64,000 nucleotides of DNA, taken from Roridomyces roridus. Taxonomy: Eukaryota; Basidiomycota; Agaricomycetes; Agaricales; Mycenaceae. The notes beneath the pieces are model-generated. The model did not search any database. It saw only the letters and a program-made list of their open reading frames with translations, and had not been told where the DNA came from. The stretch covers positions 124,001 through 188,000 of the forward strand of contig JARKIF010000024.1 of assembly GCA_029378245.1 (NCBI GenBank). The letters run 5' to 3'. Of this stretch, positions 20,563-30,729 are shown piece by piece. The translations under genes were made by a program, and so were the position numbers. Every line of letters begins with the position of its first letter. The stretch's first letter is position 1.

Positions 20563-23500
20563 CGAGATACTACCCTTATACCTCGACTTTATCGCCTTCG
20601 TCGACGCGTTTCGCGGTCACTGGGAAATTCACAAGCTCATCAGGCACAACACCGGGTTTTTGGGCTTGCTTGGTCAAAAGCTGGGCGTTTCTACCCGAGA
20701 TAGAGCACCCTGAAATCCGGACGCTGCTCATGTACACGATTTCGGACTTTCTCGGGGGCAGGTCTGCGCGTCCTGGGCCCCGCGAATTTGAAGAGATGGT
20801 GGAAGCGGCGGGCTCAGTCGATGATCTGGCCTTCCTCATCCTATTCTTTTTGCGCGCCACCATCCAAGGTCCGCCTCTAGAACCCTCTCTCCCCGTCGCA
20901 TACATCAGCAATCTCTTGCTCTTCATCATGAACGCCACCGACTGCGAGCCGCAGCTACTCGGGAAACGCTCAGCACCACTGGTACCGTTGCTCGTCTCGC
21001 TATGTGCGCAGAAATTTCCCGGGGAGCTCATCAGTGCTGACATCTTCCTCTGCGACTTTTGGGACAGTACGCGGTCGTGCCGATGGCCATGGACAATTGC
21101 CTATACTCACGCTCGTCGATCACATGCTTCTCCAGACCTCGGCCAACATCTGGCTCCACGAGTTGCAAAAGTACATAATGTACCGGGACATCGCGTTCCG
21201 GTACCCGAGATAGTCGATCTGTGCTCCGTTATCGCGCTCCTGTACAGAGTTTAAATGGCATGTACCCCAGTGCACCGGCAGGATCAATACTGCATATTTG
21301 GGCTCCCTGGAGTCGTCGGAGCTCCTCAAAAATAAAACGAGGCTGATCCGGACATTGCAGCATTTCGGCACGTTGCCTCGACAAATGCGCGATCAAGGCT
21401 TGATCACCCCATCAGCAGATTGTAAGCGATGCTTGATGTCCGTTTCCCTATAGATGCCAGTGGTCCCATTCAGGTAAAGGGAATCCACCAGTGGTTCCTA
21501 ACATGTGTGAAGGATGGGCAGGAAAGGCTCAAAGTCGAGTAGATCACATTATTTCCGGCCGGGTATCCATGTGTTGCCAGCTAGGTCAAGAAACTGATGT
21601 CTGCGGTACTAGATAATTGCATTTTCCTCCACCATTGGGAAGGGGTGTTTCCTTGAGTCTTGAATAGCCCCCGGCTTGCAAAATGGGAAGTTATCCGGCT
21701 CGACATGCGCTCCACTGCCTGGGAAGTGGGTGGCATCACCATCTCCTGATGGGACAAAAAAAAACTCACCGATTTCAATGCAACACGGACACGCAGGTCT
21801 CTCGGCATATTTTTACGGGATATTCCTCATTCAGAGGATCATTTCCCCCTGCAACATCCAAGGATTCCGTCCAGCGGGTCCCGAGATATTTAAACTCTGG
21901 ACAGGAAAGCCATAACAACTGTACATCAAAGCAGACAGATCTGTGATGCGGGATGGACCGGAACTTGATGTCCGCCGGACCAGATGCCTATATCAAGTGG
22001 ACCGGAACATGATCGCCGGTACAGGAACGTGATTCCCGTGGACATTTAAGGTACACGCCCACGAGTTGATCCACGGCGGTCTGCTCCGCGCCCTTGCGTT
22101 GATCACGGTCAAGTGCGGCAATCAGCGGTTCTTGATTGGGCGAATCAGTCTTGATCGTCAGGTGCGGTTGTTCTTGCACCAAGTTTTGCCGGGGGGCTTG
22201 GTGTTTTATCAGTCGGTCTCGGCGGTCAAGGAATCGTATGCCGATTTGGTTGAAATCGCTGCACTGGACGATTTCAAGCAGAGCCCGCTATAGGGCTCCG
22301 ACCCGGCCGTTGACGGCGACGGCCGTCGCTCTGACGGCCGTCATGGGAGGTCGGACGGGCCCCACCCGGCCGTCAGACCATGTTGCGAGGCCTCAAAACG
22401 GCCGGGTGGTACCCGTCAGACCCGTCACGGCCGTCATGACAGGTCGGAGCGGTGACAGCCCATGCCTCCAGCTAAATCGACCATCAGATTGATGTCAACG
22501 TGATGCCGGCAAGTCAAAATTACGGATTGATACTCGGGAAGCCTCCAGAACCAGCCAGAACCGCAGTAGGGGGCCATCGGGAAGATTGCCGATGACCCAT
22601 GTGCGCTACCCCTGGAGCATCAAGTGATGATGGCAGCTCAGCATGGTAGTTAGCCGAGGACCTGTCACCACCCGTCATGGCCCGTCGACAGCCGGGAACG
22701 GGTACCCCGTCAGCCAAGGAACCGGACCCGGACCCGGCCGTCAAAATTGTGGCTTCAGAGGGCGGTACGGCCGGGCCGGCACCCGTCGTGATGGCTCGTT
22801 GACCCGTCATTTTGACGGTCGGGTCGGAGCCCTAGCTCGCTATTCGACGACTGGTATGACTTCTTTGCGCTCGCCGAACAGCGCATCAGAGTCCTCGACG
22901 AGTATCTCTCGGACGACTTTGCGGCCTTCAAGGCTTGTGACAATGTTGAGGTCGCTACTCCGCTTTGACATGTTTCGATGGGCTCACTTTTTGCATAGTG
23001 CGGGATTATCAAGGAAGCGGATCTCATGGCCGGGCGCTGCAGCGGATGTCAGACATTTTACTATTGCTCCAAAGAGTGTCAAATTGCCGGCTGGCGCGAA
23101 GGACACCGCGAACACTGTTACTCTCATTACTCTCTTCTCAGTATGTCAAGCCGACTCTTTCTGGGTGTACTTGCGCTGATATGACCTGTGTAGCGGAACG
23201 CAGCAAAGATCCCAAGCTGACGTTCTCCGAGCGTTCATTCCTGCGAACGCTGATGCTACAGACATATTTCAAAGACCAAAGCTCCATTTGTACACAACAG
23301 GTTAGGCTACTTGCCAACTACACCACCGATCCGCTGCGGCCGCCTCTCATCTTCACGCTGTTCAACTTTTGCCAGTGGCCGCCTCTTATTACAGTCGATG
23401 CGGTGATTATCAACAGGGAGCTTCCGAAGGTGCCAGATTGCGTTGCGAATCTCGTCCATCCTGGCGAGTGGGTCGATCTTGTCATTCGCGCGCGACGGGG

Positions 23501-23720
23501 GAGGGGTCGGCTGGAGTTGCATGCGGTGCGGATCATGAACGGCCAGGTTCCCCGCGTGTGGATCATTCCGTTGCGTTCGGAGAGTGCAGCAATTTACGAG
23601 GCTTTGACGAGTCTGGCTGACCGCGTTCGTGTCGAAGAGGTGGAGGGGGAGGAGGAGATTTCAGATGCGGTTGATGGAATTATGGATGAACACTGCGCGG
23701 GACTGTGGCAGATTCACTAG
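20563..23720 (+). pseudogene. MYND zinc-finger gene, frameshifted and split by a MITE
   Basis: The N-terminal part reads YLDFIAFVDAFRGHWEIHK to GLL, then shifts by one base (an extra G near 20,672) to VKSWAFLPEIEHPEIRTLL, ending near FLCDFW (21,061). Further degenerate pieces follow, including SLESSELLKNKTRLIRTL and LPRQMRDQGLITPSADCK. The next clear segment, VHAHELIHG to DDFKQSPL (22,051-22,290), is cut by a 544-bp MITE. Removing it joins KQSPL to FDDWYDFFALAEQ in frame. A short intron (about 22,935-22,987) completes the first cysteine pair CDNVEC, followed by [24 protein letters not shown]: a full MYND finger (C-x4-C, C-x2-C, C-x3-C, H, C). After one more intron (about 23,141-23,193) the C-terminal 175 codons are open to the stop at 23,720. 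MYND fingers bind proline-rich partners. Confidence 0.8.
22291..22834. mobile_element. hAT-type MITE (544 bp)
   Basis: Terminal inverted repeats TAGGGCTCCGACCC on both ends, an 8-bp flanking duplication GCCCGCTA / GCTCGCTA (22283-22290, 22835-22842; one mismatch), and no coding sequence. TAGGG ends plus 8-bp duplications are diagnostic of hAT transposons. The interior is a low-complexity mix of GACGGCCGTCA palindromes. It interrupts the MYND gene. Confidence 0.85.
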
Positions 23721-23829
23721 ACCGTTTTTCTCCTCAGAGGCGCCGCAAGGGACAGACGGTGTATAATCACACCTCATATATATCTCGGAATGTATGTATG
23801 CTATGACACTTGGAGTGGGAACGGTGTGA

Positions 23830-25213
23830 TCAGTTCCCTGCGTCCTTCCCAGCATATGGAGGAGGGTTGGTTTGACTGGCTACGACAGGCTGCCGCGCAC
23901 GACATAATTTCAACTGCCTCTCAAGATACCACTGCGACGTGTCAGAGAAGTCCAGCCACCGAAACAACAAGCGCACCTCTGCCGTCAACCTCACTCCCTC
24001 GTCATACGAAACAACCGGCGAATACTCGAGCACCTCCTTCGCACGGGAGATGTCATACGTCCTCGTCACACACATGGCATAATTCAACGCCACGTTGTTT
24101 TTTGGTGCCTCCGACGTCTTCTTCTTACTCCTCCAAAACCTGAACGACGATAACCCCGCGCCGGCCAGAAGCGTAGCCCCGCTCAGGGTGGTCGGATTTG
24201 GGGGTATAGCGTGAGCCACCGCAGCCCGGACGTCGCGCGTAAAGTCCCATATAGGGCGCGCCTCGCAATCGGTGATGAAGAATGCTCGGCCTGCAGTGGA
24301 TGTGTGCTGTCGATGGTCTGGGGAGAGCCTGTCGGCAGCGAGGAGGCATGCGTGGGCCGTATTGTCCGTGAAGGTACGGTCTACTAGACGCTTGTTGTTG
24401 TCGATGTGGATCAAACCGTCTTGCCTCGCGAGAGTGCGGAAGTCCTGTGGAGTTCGTCTGTAAAGAGGGTTTGCAAATGATATGCTGGGTCGAATTTTGC
24501 ACACTCGCCCGTAAGACATGGCAGGCCGTATCGCCGCCGTCGTCCAACCATTCTGCCCATTCCACTCGAGCACAAGTCGCTCACTCTTCGCCCGACCCTC
24601 ATAGTCTTCCTTCCAACATCGTTTCAAGTACGGCGCATCGGCTTCACACAAATTCGGCCGCTCCTTGCCGTTGAAAACAATGCCGGCGCTCGAGACATAC
24701 ACCAGCCTCTGCTTCGGTACACCGAATTCCGCCATCGCAGATAGGAGGTTCTGCGTGCCATTAATTTGCGCGGTGCATACCGCCTTGATCACCGCCATTG
24801 AAGGGTTTGGATTTTTGGCGGAAAGCGGCGGGTCCGTGGGTGAGGGATACAAGATACGCATGCTGTCAGTCGTGGATAGCGTGCCAGTGTGGATGATGCA
24901 CGTCGGCTGAGTCTACTCCTCCCTTCAAAGGTATGCCAAGCAGTAGTTAGACCCAACGCACCGATTCGAGCACAGCCAGCAGTCGTTTCTGAGATTGCAT
25001 ATCTTCTACGAAGACACGAACTTGATTTGGGAAATGTTCAGCCTGCGCTGAAGGAAGCGCATGTGCCCCCAGGATAGCAATATTTGCATCTTTGCGCTGG
25101 CATAGAAGTAGTTTGACGAGGGATTCGCCGAGAGGCGTGCCGCCACCGATGATGAGATACGACTCGCAGGCAGGTTGGTTTGCGTCCTGCGTTGGGATGT
25201 TGTTGGGCGACAT
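23830..25213 (-). CDS. 3-beta-hydroxysteroid dehydrogenase/Erg26-like NAD(P)-dependent dehydrogenase
   Basis: Two exons: 25213..24962 and 24906..23830, joined by a 55-nt intron (GTGCGT donor, TCTAACTA branch region, ACTCAG acceptor, phase 0), giving 442 aa. The N-terminus has the dinucleotide-binding turn YLIIGGGTPLGESLVKLLL (residues 19-37). The spliced junction yields CIIHTGTLSTTDSMRILYP, then YVSSAGIVFNGKERP, the substrate-side motif of sterol C4-decarboxylase/3-beta-HSD enzymes. The catalytic Tyr/Lys region is DYEGRAKSERLVLEWNG, with one residue more than the usual Y-x3-K, so the exact catalytic Lys should be confirmed. The C-terminal WYLERQL is typical of the family. Role: oxidation of a 3-hydroxy group on a sterol-like substrate; whether it acts in ergosterol synthesis or in secondary metabolism is not shown by context. 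Confidence 0.8.
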
Positions 25214-25704
25214 GGAAGGGGAGGAAGAGGACCGCTCTGTATTACACGGTTGTCAGAGCTCCACCTAGATGAAGTCCATAATTGGAATGAAAAGGCTGCG
25301 TCAATGACGACTCACACCAGTTACCGGGAGGAGTCCGTGTGATTCCTGGGTCCAGGTGATCTTCATCCGGGAGACTCGTGACAGCCTAAACTGGCAAGAA
25401 ATTCAACGAATGCAGATCCTCTGTAACGGATATATTATTGTTCGGCCATCAATGTATTTACATAATCAAGCAGACGCGAGATGATTCGTCTGCACTGCCT
25501 GGGTTCGCGTCCGCATGGCTCCGCGCGGACGCGATGTTTCTTTGACTTGTTTCTGACTCTTGTATGACTAGGTACATATGGTATATAAACTTAGGATAGT
25601 TTAGTGGGTAGACAGAGCTACTTGAATCGAAAACCTACCTACGCACATCGTTCGACTTCAAGACATCGACTCTCAAGTGTTTACCCGACTTCTTTCCAGC
25701 ATCG

Positions 25705-26035
25705 TGTAGTGAAATGTGGGGGGAAAAGAATGAATTGCTCGAATTACAGCTGGCCTTATATACTCCCCGAGAACAATGGGGCAAACAAACTACAACTAAA
25801 GCTGGAGTCAGAACGAGCCTGACTCCCTCTGGCTTCTCTTGACTCCTTCCCTGACTCGGACAATAAGGCTTCCACTTCGAACAATAACCATGGTGCTTCC
25901 GACGCGTTGAGTCGACGCGTATCCAAGAAACCGGCTCCGCGCCGTCACTGGTTGAATCCTGTCAACCCCACACCAACACGTTCCCTCGGCCTTGTTCTCC
26001 TCGGCCTCGTGGCTCCGACGGGCTGAATCCCAACA
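25705..26035 (-). repeat. 3' LTR of copia element 2
   Basis: 331 bp; read on the minus strand it begins TGTTGGGATTCAGCC and ends TTTCACTACA. It contains GAGTATATAAGG as a TATA-like motif, shared in part with element 3. Confidence 0.95.
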
Positions 26036-26044
26036 CTCCCCCTC
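26036..26044 (-). other. Polypurine tract of copia element 2
   Basis: GAGGGGGAG on the minus strand, directly before the 3' LTR; the same tract is used in element 3. Confidence 0.85.
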
Positions 26045-27101
26045 AGACCGGCGTGAGCCCAAGTGCACGGACAAATTTCTCGTGTTTGGGTCTGGCCAAC
26101 GCCTTGGTGAAAATGTCGGCAATCTGGTCGTCTGTCGGACAATACACTGGTTCCACAATTGCGTCCTCGATCTTCTCGCGAATGAAATGATTCTGCACAT
26201 CGAAGTGTTTGGATCGAGCGTGGTACTGAGGGTCGCGTGCCAATGCCAATGCTGCCTGGTTGTCCTCGTAAATCACAGTGGGACCCTTCGGTGTGTACCC
26301 CATTTCCTTGAATAAATATCTGCTCCAGATTGCAAAGCGAGTCGCGTGAGCAAGCGCGGTGTATTCCGCCTCCGTTGATGAAGTTGCAACTGTCGTTTGC
26401 TTCTTCGAACTCCATGCATACGCGGCACCTCCGAGCATGAATGCGTAACCCGAAATGGATTTTCGGTCGTCGGGGTTGGCGGCATAGTCGGCGTCGCTAT
26501 ATCCCGTGGACACGATCTCCTCCGAGTCGTCGGTCTTGCCGTAAACTAGGCCGTAGTTCCGCGTCCCCGAAAGGTAGCGAAAAACGCGTTTGCACGCGCT
26601 CCAATGCTCAGGACTCGGGTTTGATGAGTACTGGCTAGGGCTGTCACGGCGTACGCGATATCTGGTCGCGTACAAAGCGCGGCGTACATCAGTCCACCGA
26701 TCATAGACTGGTACTGTGTGCGCAACTCCGCTGATGGTTCAGGTGCATCCGTTGGCACCTTGCGAAGTACAACGTTCGGGTCCATCGGAGTGCTGAGCGG
26801 CTTGGCGTCGGTGAGTCCGTATTTTGCCAGCAACTGCTCAACGTAATGGCGCTGAGAAAGGGTGATTGATCCGGCACGGCGATCACGGGTAATCTCAATC
26901 CCGATGATCTTACGTGGCTCTCCCAGAACCTTCGTCTCGAATAATCCCTCGATCTCGCGCTGTGCCTTCTCGGCTTCCTGCCTTGAACTCGACATGATGA
27001 GCAAGTCATCCACCCACACGGTCACCCAAGTACGCTCGTCGTCCCGCTCGCGAAAATACACGCAATGGTCGACGGCTGTCTTGATGAGCTGCAGGGTCGT
27101 G
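26043..27101 (-). pseudogene. Copia element 2 Pol, RT C-terminus and RNase H (3' portion)
   Basis: Carries WVDDLLIMSSSRQEAEKAQ (RT catalytic DD), SLSQRHYVEQLLAKYG, RPDIAYAVTAL, then after a one-base deletion near 26,633 QYSSNPSPEHWSACKRVFR and RNase H (STGYSDADYAANPDDRKS, SSTEAEYTALAHA, YEDNQAALALA, KHFDVQNHFIREKI). It is cut from the rest of the polyprotein by the PLE insertion. Confidence 0.9.
26817..27101. repeat. Left copy of 285-bp duplication flanking the PLE
   Basis: Identical by eye to 30445-30729. The sequence is copia-2 RT coding DNA (VDHCVYFRERDDERTWVTV to EQLLAKYG on the minus strand). Confidence 0.95.
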
Positions 27102-27699
27102 CTCGTTATCGAGCTGGACAACCTCAACTTCGAGTTTGTAGCTGCATTCCGCCGTGACGCCGAAATCAAAGAATCGAAGGCCACTCAGGTTGCTACTGCA
27201 AGAGCTGACGCCGAGATGAAAGACGCCACGGCGCCTGTCCGCGAGATGGTGGAGGAGGCAACGAGTAAGGCTCTCAAAAGTGAGCCCTACTTCCGCCCCC
27301 TAAACCTCCTGTATTCTAACCCTCTACCCCCTCCTTTCCCCGCGCTTAGAGCACGAGAAAGAGATGGAGCGCAAGATGCGGAATTTACTCTCGCAGGTGA
27401 CGAGCAACTCCACGTCTTCCGAGGCGAGTTCCTCCAGCAAACGCCCCGCGCATGCGAAGTCCGACCCGAAGGCAGCGCCCCAGGCGTCGTCCTCGAAGAC
27501 CAAGCACGAGCGCAAACCCGAGGCGACTGCATTCAAGAGGGACGCCTACCACCAACGGAAGACCGGGAAGGCGAACGAGGCAGGCGCGAATCGCGCACAC
27601 GCTGCCGCCGGCGCCGCACACGGCAAAGGCAAAGGGAAGAAGGAGGCCAGGAAGGGCAAACCGACTCGGAATCAGTCGACGGTCAGCGACTCCGAATGA
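27102..27699 (+). CDS. 5' ORF of the PLE, partial
   Basis: The first visible exon begins at the insertion junction (VIELDNLNFEFVAAFRRDAE) and ends at 27,279. A 70-nt intron (27280-27349, GTGAGC donor, CGCTTAG acceptor) leads to an exon ending at 27,699. The product is helical and charged first (ATARADAEMKDATAPVREMV), then a long Lys/Ser/Ala-rich tail ending in NQSTVSDSE. It has no enzymatic motif and may be a nucleic-acid-binding accessory protein. The start is missing. An intron inside a retroelement is unusual but known for Athena/Coprina-type PLEs. Confidence 0.55.
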
Positions 27700-27845
27700 A
27701 CGTCGGGCAACCTACTCCTGCAGCCATCATCTCCTCATGGGTATGTCCCTCGGGCACTCGGTTTCATCACCACCGCCCTGATACGTATCCCACAGAGTTC
27801 TTCCAAGCATCGCCTGAATCTCGTAGCTGTTTTGTTCTTTCTCAA

Positions 27846-29786
27846 ATGTCTGAGCTGTATTTTGATACTCAAATGAGAAACCGAGCCGTTCATAATATGA
27901 CCACAACCACTTTGAATCATGAACAAACGAAGATTCTGGCCCTTAACTCCAAGTTTATCCCGAAGCCCAAAGCTACACGGGTAAATGAGGCGCTTGATGC
28001 TGTAGACGATTTTTCTCGCCGTCTGCGACTGAGAGTGGACAAAAAAGTTAACGATGAATCACTTCACAAGTTCGTCGGTGAGACAACGGAACGCGGACAA
28101 CCACGCTTTATCCCACGCTTCCACATCTCCAGGCCTGAAGCCCAAGGCCCGCCGTTAATCAACTCCGTTGAAGCTGCCCTGTCCAAATTACGCAGCAACA
28201 TTGAAGTTGAAGTTCTTTCCAAGCAATCCTTGCGGATCTTACCCAATATAAACCAGGATGACTTTAAGGCCCTTCTCCGCTTGTTAACTGAGAACAGCAT
28301 TCTTGCTGTTCCTGCTGATAAGAACCTGGGATTGTGCCTCGTCACCGCAGAATGGTATCATGAAACGGGTATGAAACTTTTGGTGAATGACTCCTACGTG
28401 GAGGCTGAACCGGACCATCGTACGCTCCTGTCGACATTACGTGGTATTGTCAAACGTGGCAGACCCTTTGTCACGGACCAACAGTACGACTGGCTAATGG
28501 ACCCTTGTATCCAGAAGCTCGATAAAGTCCCGATTCTTAAAGTCCTACCCAAAATCCATAAACACCCAGTATCAGGCCGTCCAATAGTCCCGACTTTTGG
28601 AACACTGTTAGCGAATGCTTCAGTCTGGGTGGACTTCCAATTGAAACCCCTCCTCGAGAACTTTCCTTGGATTCTTCGTGATTCAAAAACTTTGTGTCGC
28701 GAACTCCTTGAACTAGAACTCCCACCGGGAGAGGACCTTTGGATAGTAACAGGCGACGTTGTTGCAATGTACCCGAACATCCCGACGGATGAAGGGATTG
28801 AAAGCATCGCTACCATGCTCCGATCTTCACCCATGGAGTTTAACACACTCCTTGAGGCAGCAAACCTAGATATCAGAGGCCGGAAGGACCTAGTGGTTCT
28901 TCTACTACGGCTGGTACTGAAATATAATTTTGTTTGCTTTGGAGATAAAACGTTTCAGCAAGTTATTGGGACGGCAATGGGCACATCATGTGCTCCCACA
29001 TACGCCAACCTATTTCTGGCCGCCTTGGAAGGCCCTGCCTTGAGGGATCTGCAGCATACCATTCTGTTCTACAGGCGCTTCATCGATGATACTTTTGCTA
29101 TCATTCGCGGGACGCTGAACGATGTTCGCAGATTCCAAGCACGGCTTGGATCCCTACATCCAAACATGAGGATGGAATGGTCGGAGTCGCAATACACGCT
29201 CCCCTTCCTTGATATCCAAGTACTTCTCGAGTATGACCCGAAGAGCCCGGCGATTAGACCGCGTAAGCGGCTAGCCACTAAAGTATATCAAAAGGCATTA
29301 AACGCCTACCTCTATATTCCCTGGAACTCCTGCCATTCCACTGACTCCAAGCGTGCTTGGGTCAAATGCGAGCTTATTCGTTATGTACGAATCTGCTCCA
29401 AGGAAACCGACTTTGTAGAAATCCGCACGGAATTTGCAAAAAGACTGTCGGCACGCGGATATCCAGGACGCTGGCTTCGAGAAGTCTTTGAGGAGACCGT
29501 ATACAAGACTCTGCGCTCAACTGCGCTTCGCCCCTCGGCACCTAGAGCCGATGAGAGTCTTGAAATCCACGTCCTCAAGCTCACCCATAATCCAGTTTGG
29601 GATGATATTAATTTGACTCCCTTCTGGCACGGTCTGGATGAAGTCTGGAAGGAAGACGGGAGTGGGTTCCCCGACCTCCGTTTCATGGCTTCATATAAGA
29701 AACCAGCCGCGCTGGGTGACCGATTCAATACCGTGAATCGTGACACTATCGAAGTGTATCACTGTCAGCTTGCGTCCAATGTTTAG
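27846..29786 (+). CDS. Penelope-like reverse transcriptase
   Basis: 646 aa from ATG 27846 (MSELYFDTQMRN). The start was chosen because sequence just upstream looks like an intron (27,740-27,794, GTATGT to CCCACAG), so the true N-terminus may include an upstream exon. Core motifs in order: LRLLTENSILAVPADKNLGL, VPILKVLPKIHKHPVSGRPI, LWIVTGDVVAMYPNIPTDE (RT motif with D), GTAMGTSCAPTYANLFLAA, FYRRFIDDTFAIIRG (catalytic DD), LPFLDIQVLL. The C-terminal 190 residues contain the thumb-like region ending in FMASYKKPAALGDRFNTV. The frame is intact, so this copy may still code for active RT. Confidence 0.85.
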   Translation: MSELYFDTQMRNRAVHNMTTTTLNHEQTKILALNSKFIPKPKATRVNEALDAVDDFSRRLRLRVDKKVNDESLHKFVGETTERGQPRFIPRFHISRPEAQGPPLINSVEAALSKLRSNIEVEVLSKQSLRILPNINQDDFKALLRLLTENSILAVPADKNLGLCLVTAEWYHETGMKLLVNDSYVEAEPDHRTLLSTLRGIVKRGRPFVTDQQYDWLMDPCIQKLDKVPILKVLPKIHKHPVSGRPIVPTFGTLLANASVWVDFQLKPLLENFPWILRDSKTLCRELLELELPPGEDLWIVTGDVVAMYPNIPTDEGIESIATMLRSSPMEFNTLLEAANLDIRGRKDLVVLLLRLVLKYNFVCFGDKTFQQVIGTAMGTSCAPTYANLFLAALEGPALRDLQHTILFYRRFIDDTFAIIRGTLNDVRRFQARLGSLHPNMRMEWSESQYTLPFLDIQVLLEYDPKSPAIRPRKRLATKVYQKALNAYLYIPWNSCHSTDSKRAWVKCELIRYVRICSKETDFVEIRTEFAKRLSARGYPGRWLREVFEETVYKTLRSTALRPSAPRADESLEIHVLKLTHNPVWDDINLTPFWHGLDEVWKEDGSGFPDLRFMASYKKPAALGDRFNTVNRDTIEVYHCQLASNV

Positions 29787-30275
29787 TGCGCTTTTTTCTC
29801 AATCCTCAATGCGCGCCGCGGGCGCCCCCTTCGGGGACGCGGCGCTCCCAGCGACGGCGCGCATTCTCGGAGTTCGAAAAAAATTCAGCGTACCTAGATT
29901 TTGTTCTGCCCTTTATTATTCTGTTTCGCCTCTGGCTCACCGGCCTCGGTTTACCGTGGTACAGCGTGAAGCGCAATTCCCAGCGCCTCTGACGCCTAGA
30001 GCACCGGCATCAGACACCCATGTACCTTATTTTTCTGCCTCTCACCGGGCCTTGGTCGTGTGTGTCTGTAACCCGGGTGGCCAAGAATACGATGTATTTT
30101 ATACAGGCTTACTGAGAACAAAAAGACCGTGTAGACTTGTTCTTGAGCTTTAGATGCATCGAGGAGGGTGCTTGTTTTCGAGGAAAGCGCGTCGAGACCT
30201 AGTTTCCGCGACTCGAGCTTGGCTTCAGCCAACCGGCACGCGTGCCGCGTTCCGGTCGGCAGCGGGTGATATAAG

Positions 30276-30340
30276 GGGGACACAGCCACCTGACGAGTCT
30301 TTACAGACGAAACGCTCGTACCCTAGCGTCGTGGGTCCCC
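30276..30340 (+). ncRNA. Type I hammerhead ribozyme in the PLE 3' region
   Basis: The full core is present: CTGACGA at 30290-30296; stem II GTCT/AGAC (30297-30300, 30305-30308) with loop TTAC; GAAA at 30309-30312; stem III CGCT/AGCG (30313-30316, 30325-30328) with an 8-nt loop; cleavage triplet GTC (30328-30330). Stem I pairs CCAC with GTGG (30286-30289, 30331-30334) and, beyond a 4-nt ACAG bulge, GGGGAC with GTCCCC (30276-30281, 30335-30340). Stem I is open, which makes it type I. Hammerheads of this form are known in the terminal repeats of Penelope-like elements. Confidence 0.88.
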
Positions 30341-30444
30341 AACCTCGTCCTCCAGCTCTACACGCTCCTCTTTCGTCGTCACTTCGGCCGTTCAGCGCGC
30401 GGCTTCGCCGCGCCCGCGCTCTTCCTCTCTTACTCGCTCGCTCG

Positions 30445-30729
30445 CCGTATTTTGCCAGCAACTGCTCAACGTAATGGCGCTGAGAAAGGGTGATTGATCC
30501 GGCACGGCGATCACGGGTAATCTCAATCCCGATGATCTTACGTGGCTCTCCCAGAACCTTCGTCTCGAATAATCCCTCGATCTCGCGCTGTGCCTTCTCG
30601 GCTTCCTGCCTTGAACTCGACATGATGAGCAAGTCATCCACCCACACGGTCACCCAAGTACGCTCGTCGTCCCGCTCGCGAAAATACACGCAATGGTCGA
30701 CGGCTGTCTTGATGAGCTGCAGGGTCGTG
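30445..30729. repeat. Right copy of 285-bp duplication flanking the PLE
   Basis: Identical by eye to 26817-27101. Confidence 0.95.

Larger units (their letters stand above)
27102..30444 (+). mobile_element. Penelope-like retroelement lacking the GIY-YIG endonuclease (Coprina-like)
   Basis: 3.3 kb on the plus strand, inserted in the opposite orientation into copia-2 RT. It encodes a 5' ORF with an intron and an RT with PLE signatures (KIHKHPVSGRPIVP, VVAMYPNIPTDEG, IGTAMGTSCAPTYANLFLA, FIDDTFAI). The C-terminus has no GIY-YIG domain. A hammerhead ribozyme lies 490 bp after the RT stop. It is flanked by 285-bp direct repeats of target DNA. Endonuclease-lacking PLEs of the Coprina group are known from basidiomycetes. 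The 5' end appears truncated, since the first exon is already open at the junction. Confidence 0.85.

Noticed and set aside
26862..27845. Long plus-strand frame that would extend the PLE RT upstream into copia sequence
   Set aside because: The upstream part is antisense to copia RT and overlaps the PLE 5' ORF in another frame; it is open by chance.
29820..30220. A possible gene after the PLE RT stop
   Set aside because: Only short frames with no motif; better explained as 3' untranslated region of the PLE.
30225..30444. Tail of the copia-2 polyprotein frame rich in Arg after the LLAKYG motif
   Set aside because: It is antisense PLE sequence read past the junction, not part of any protein.
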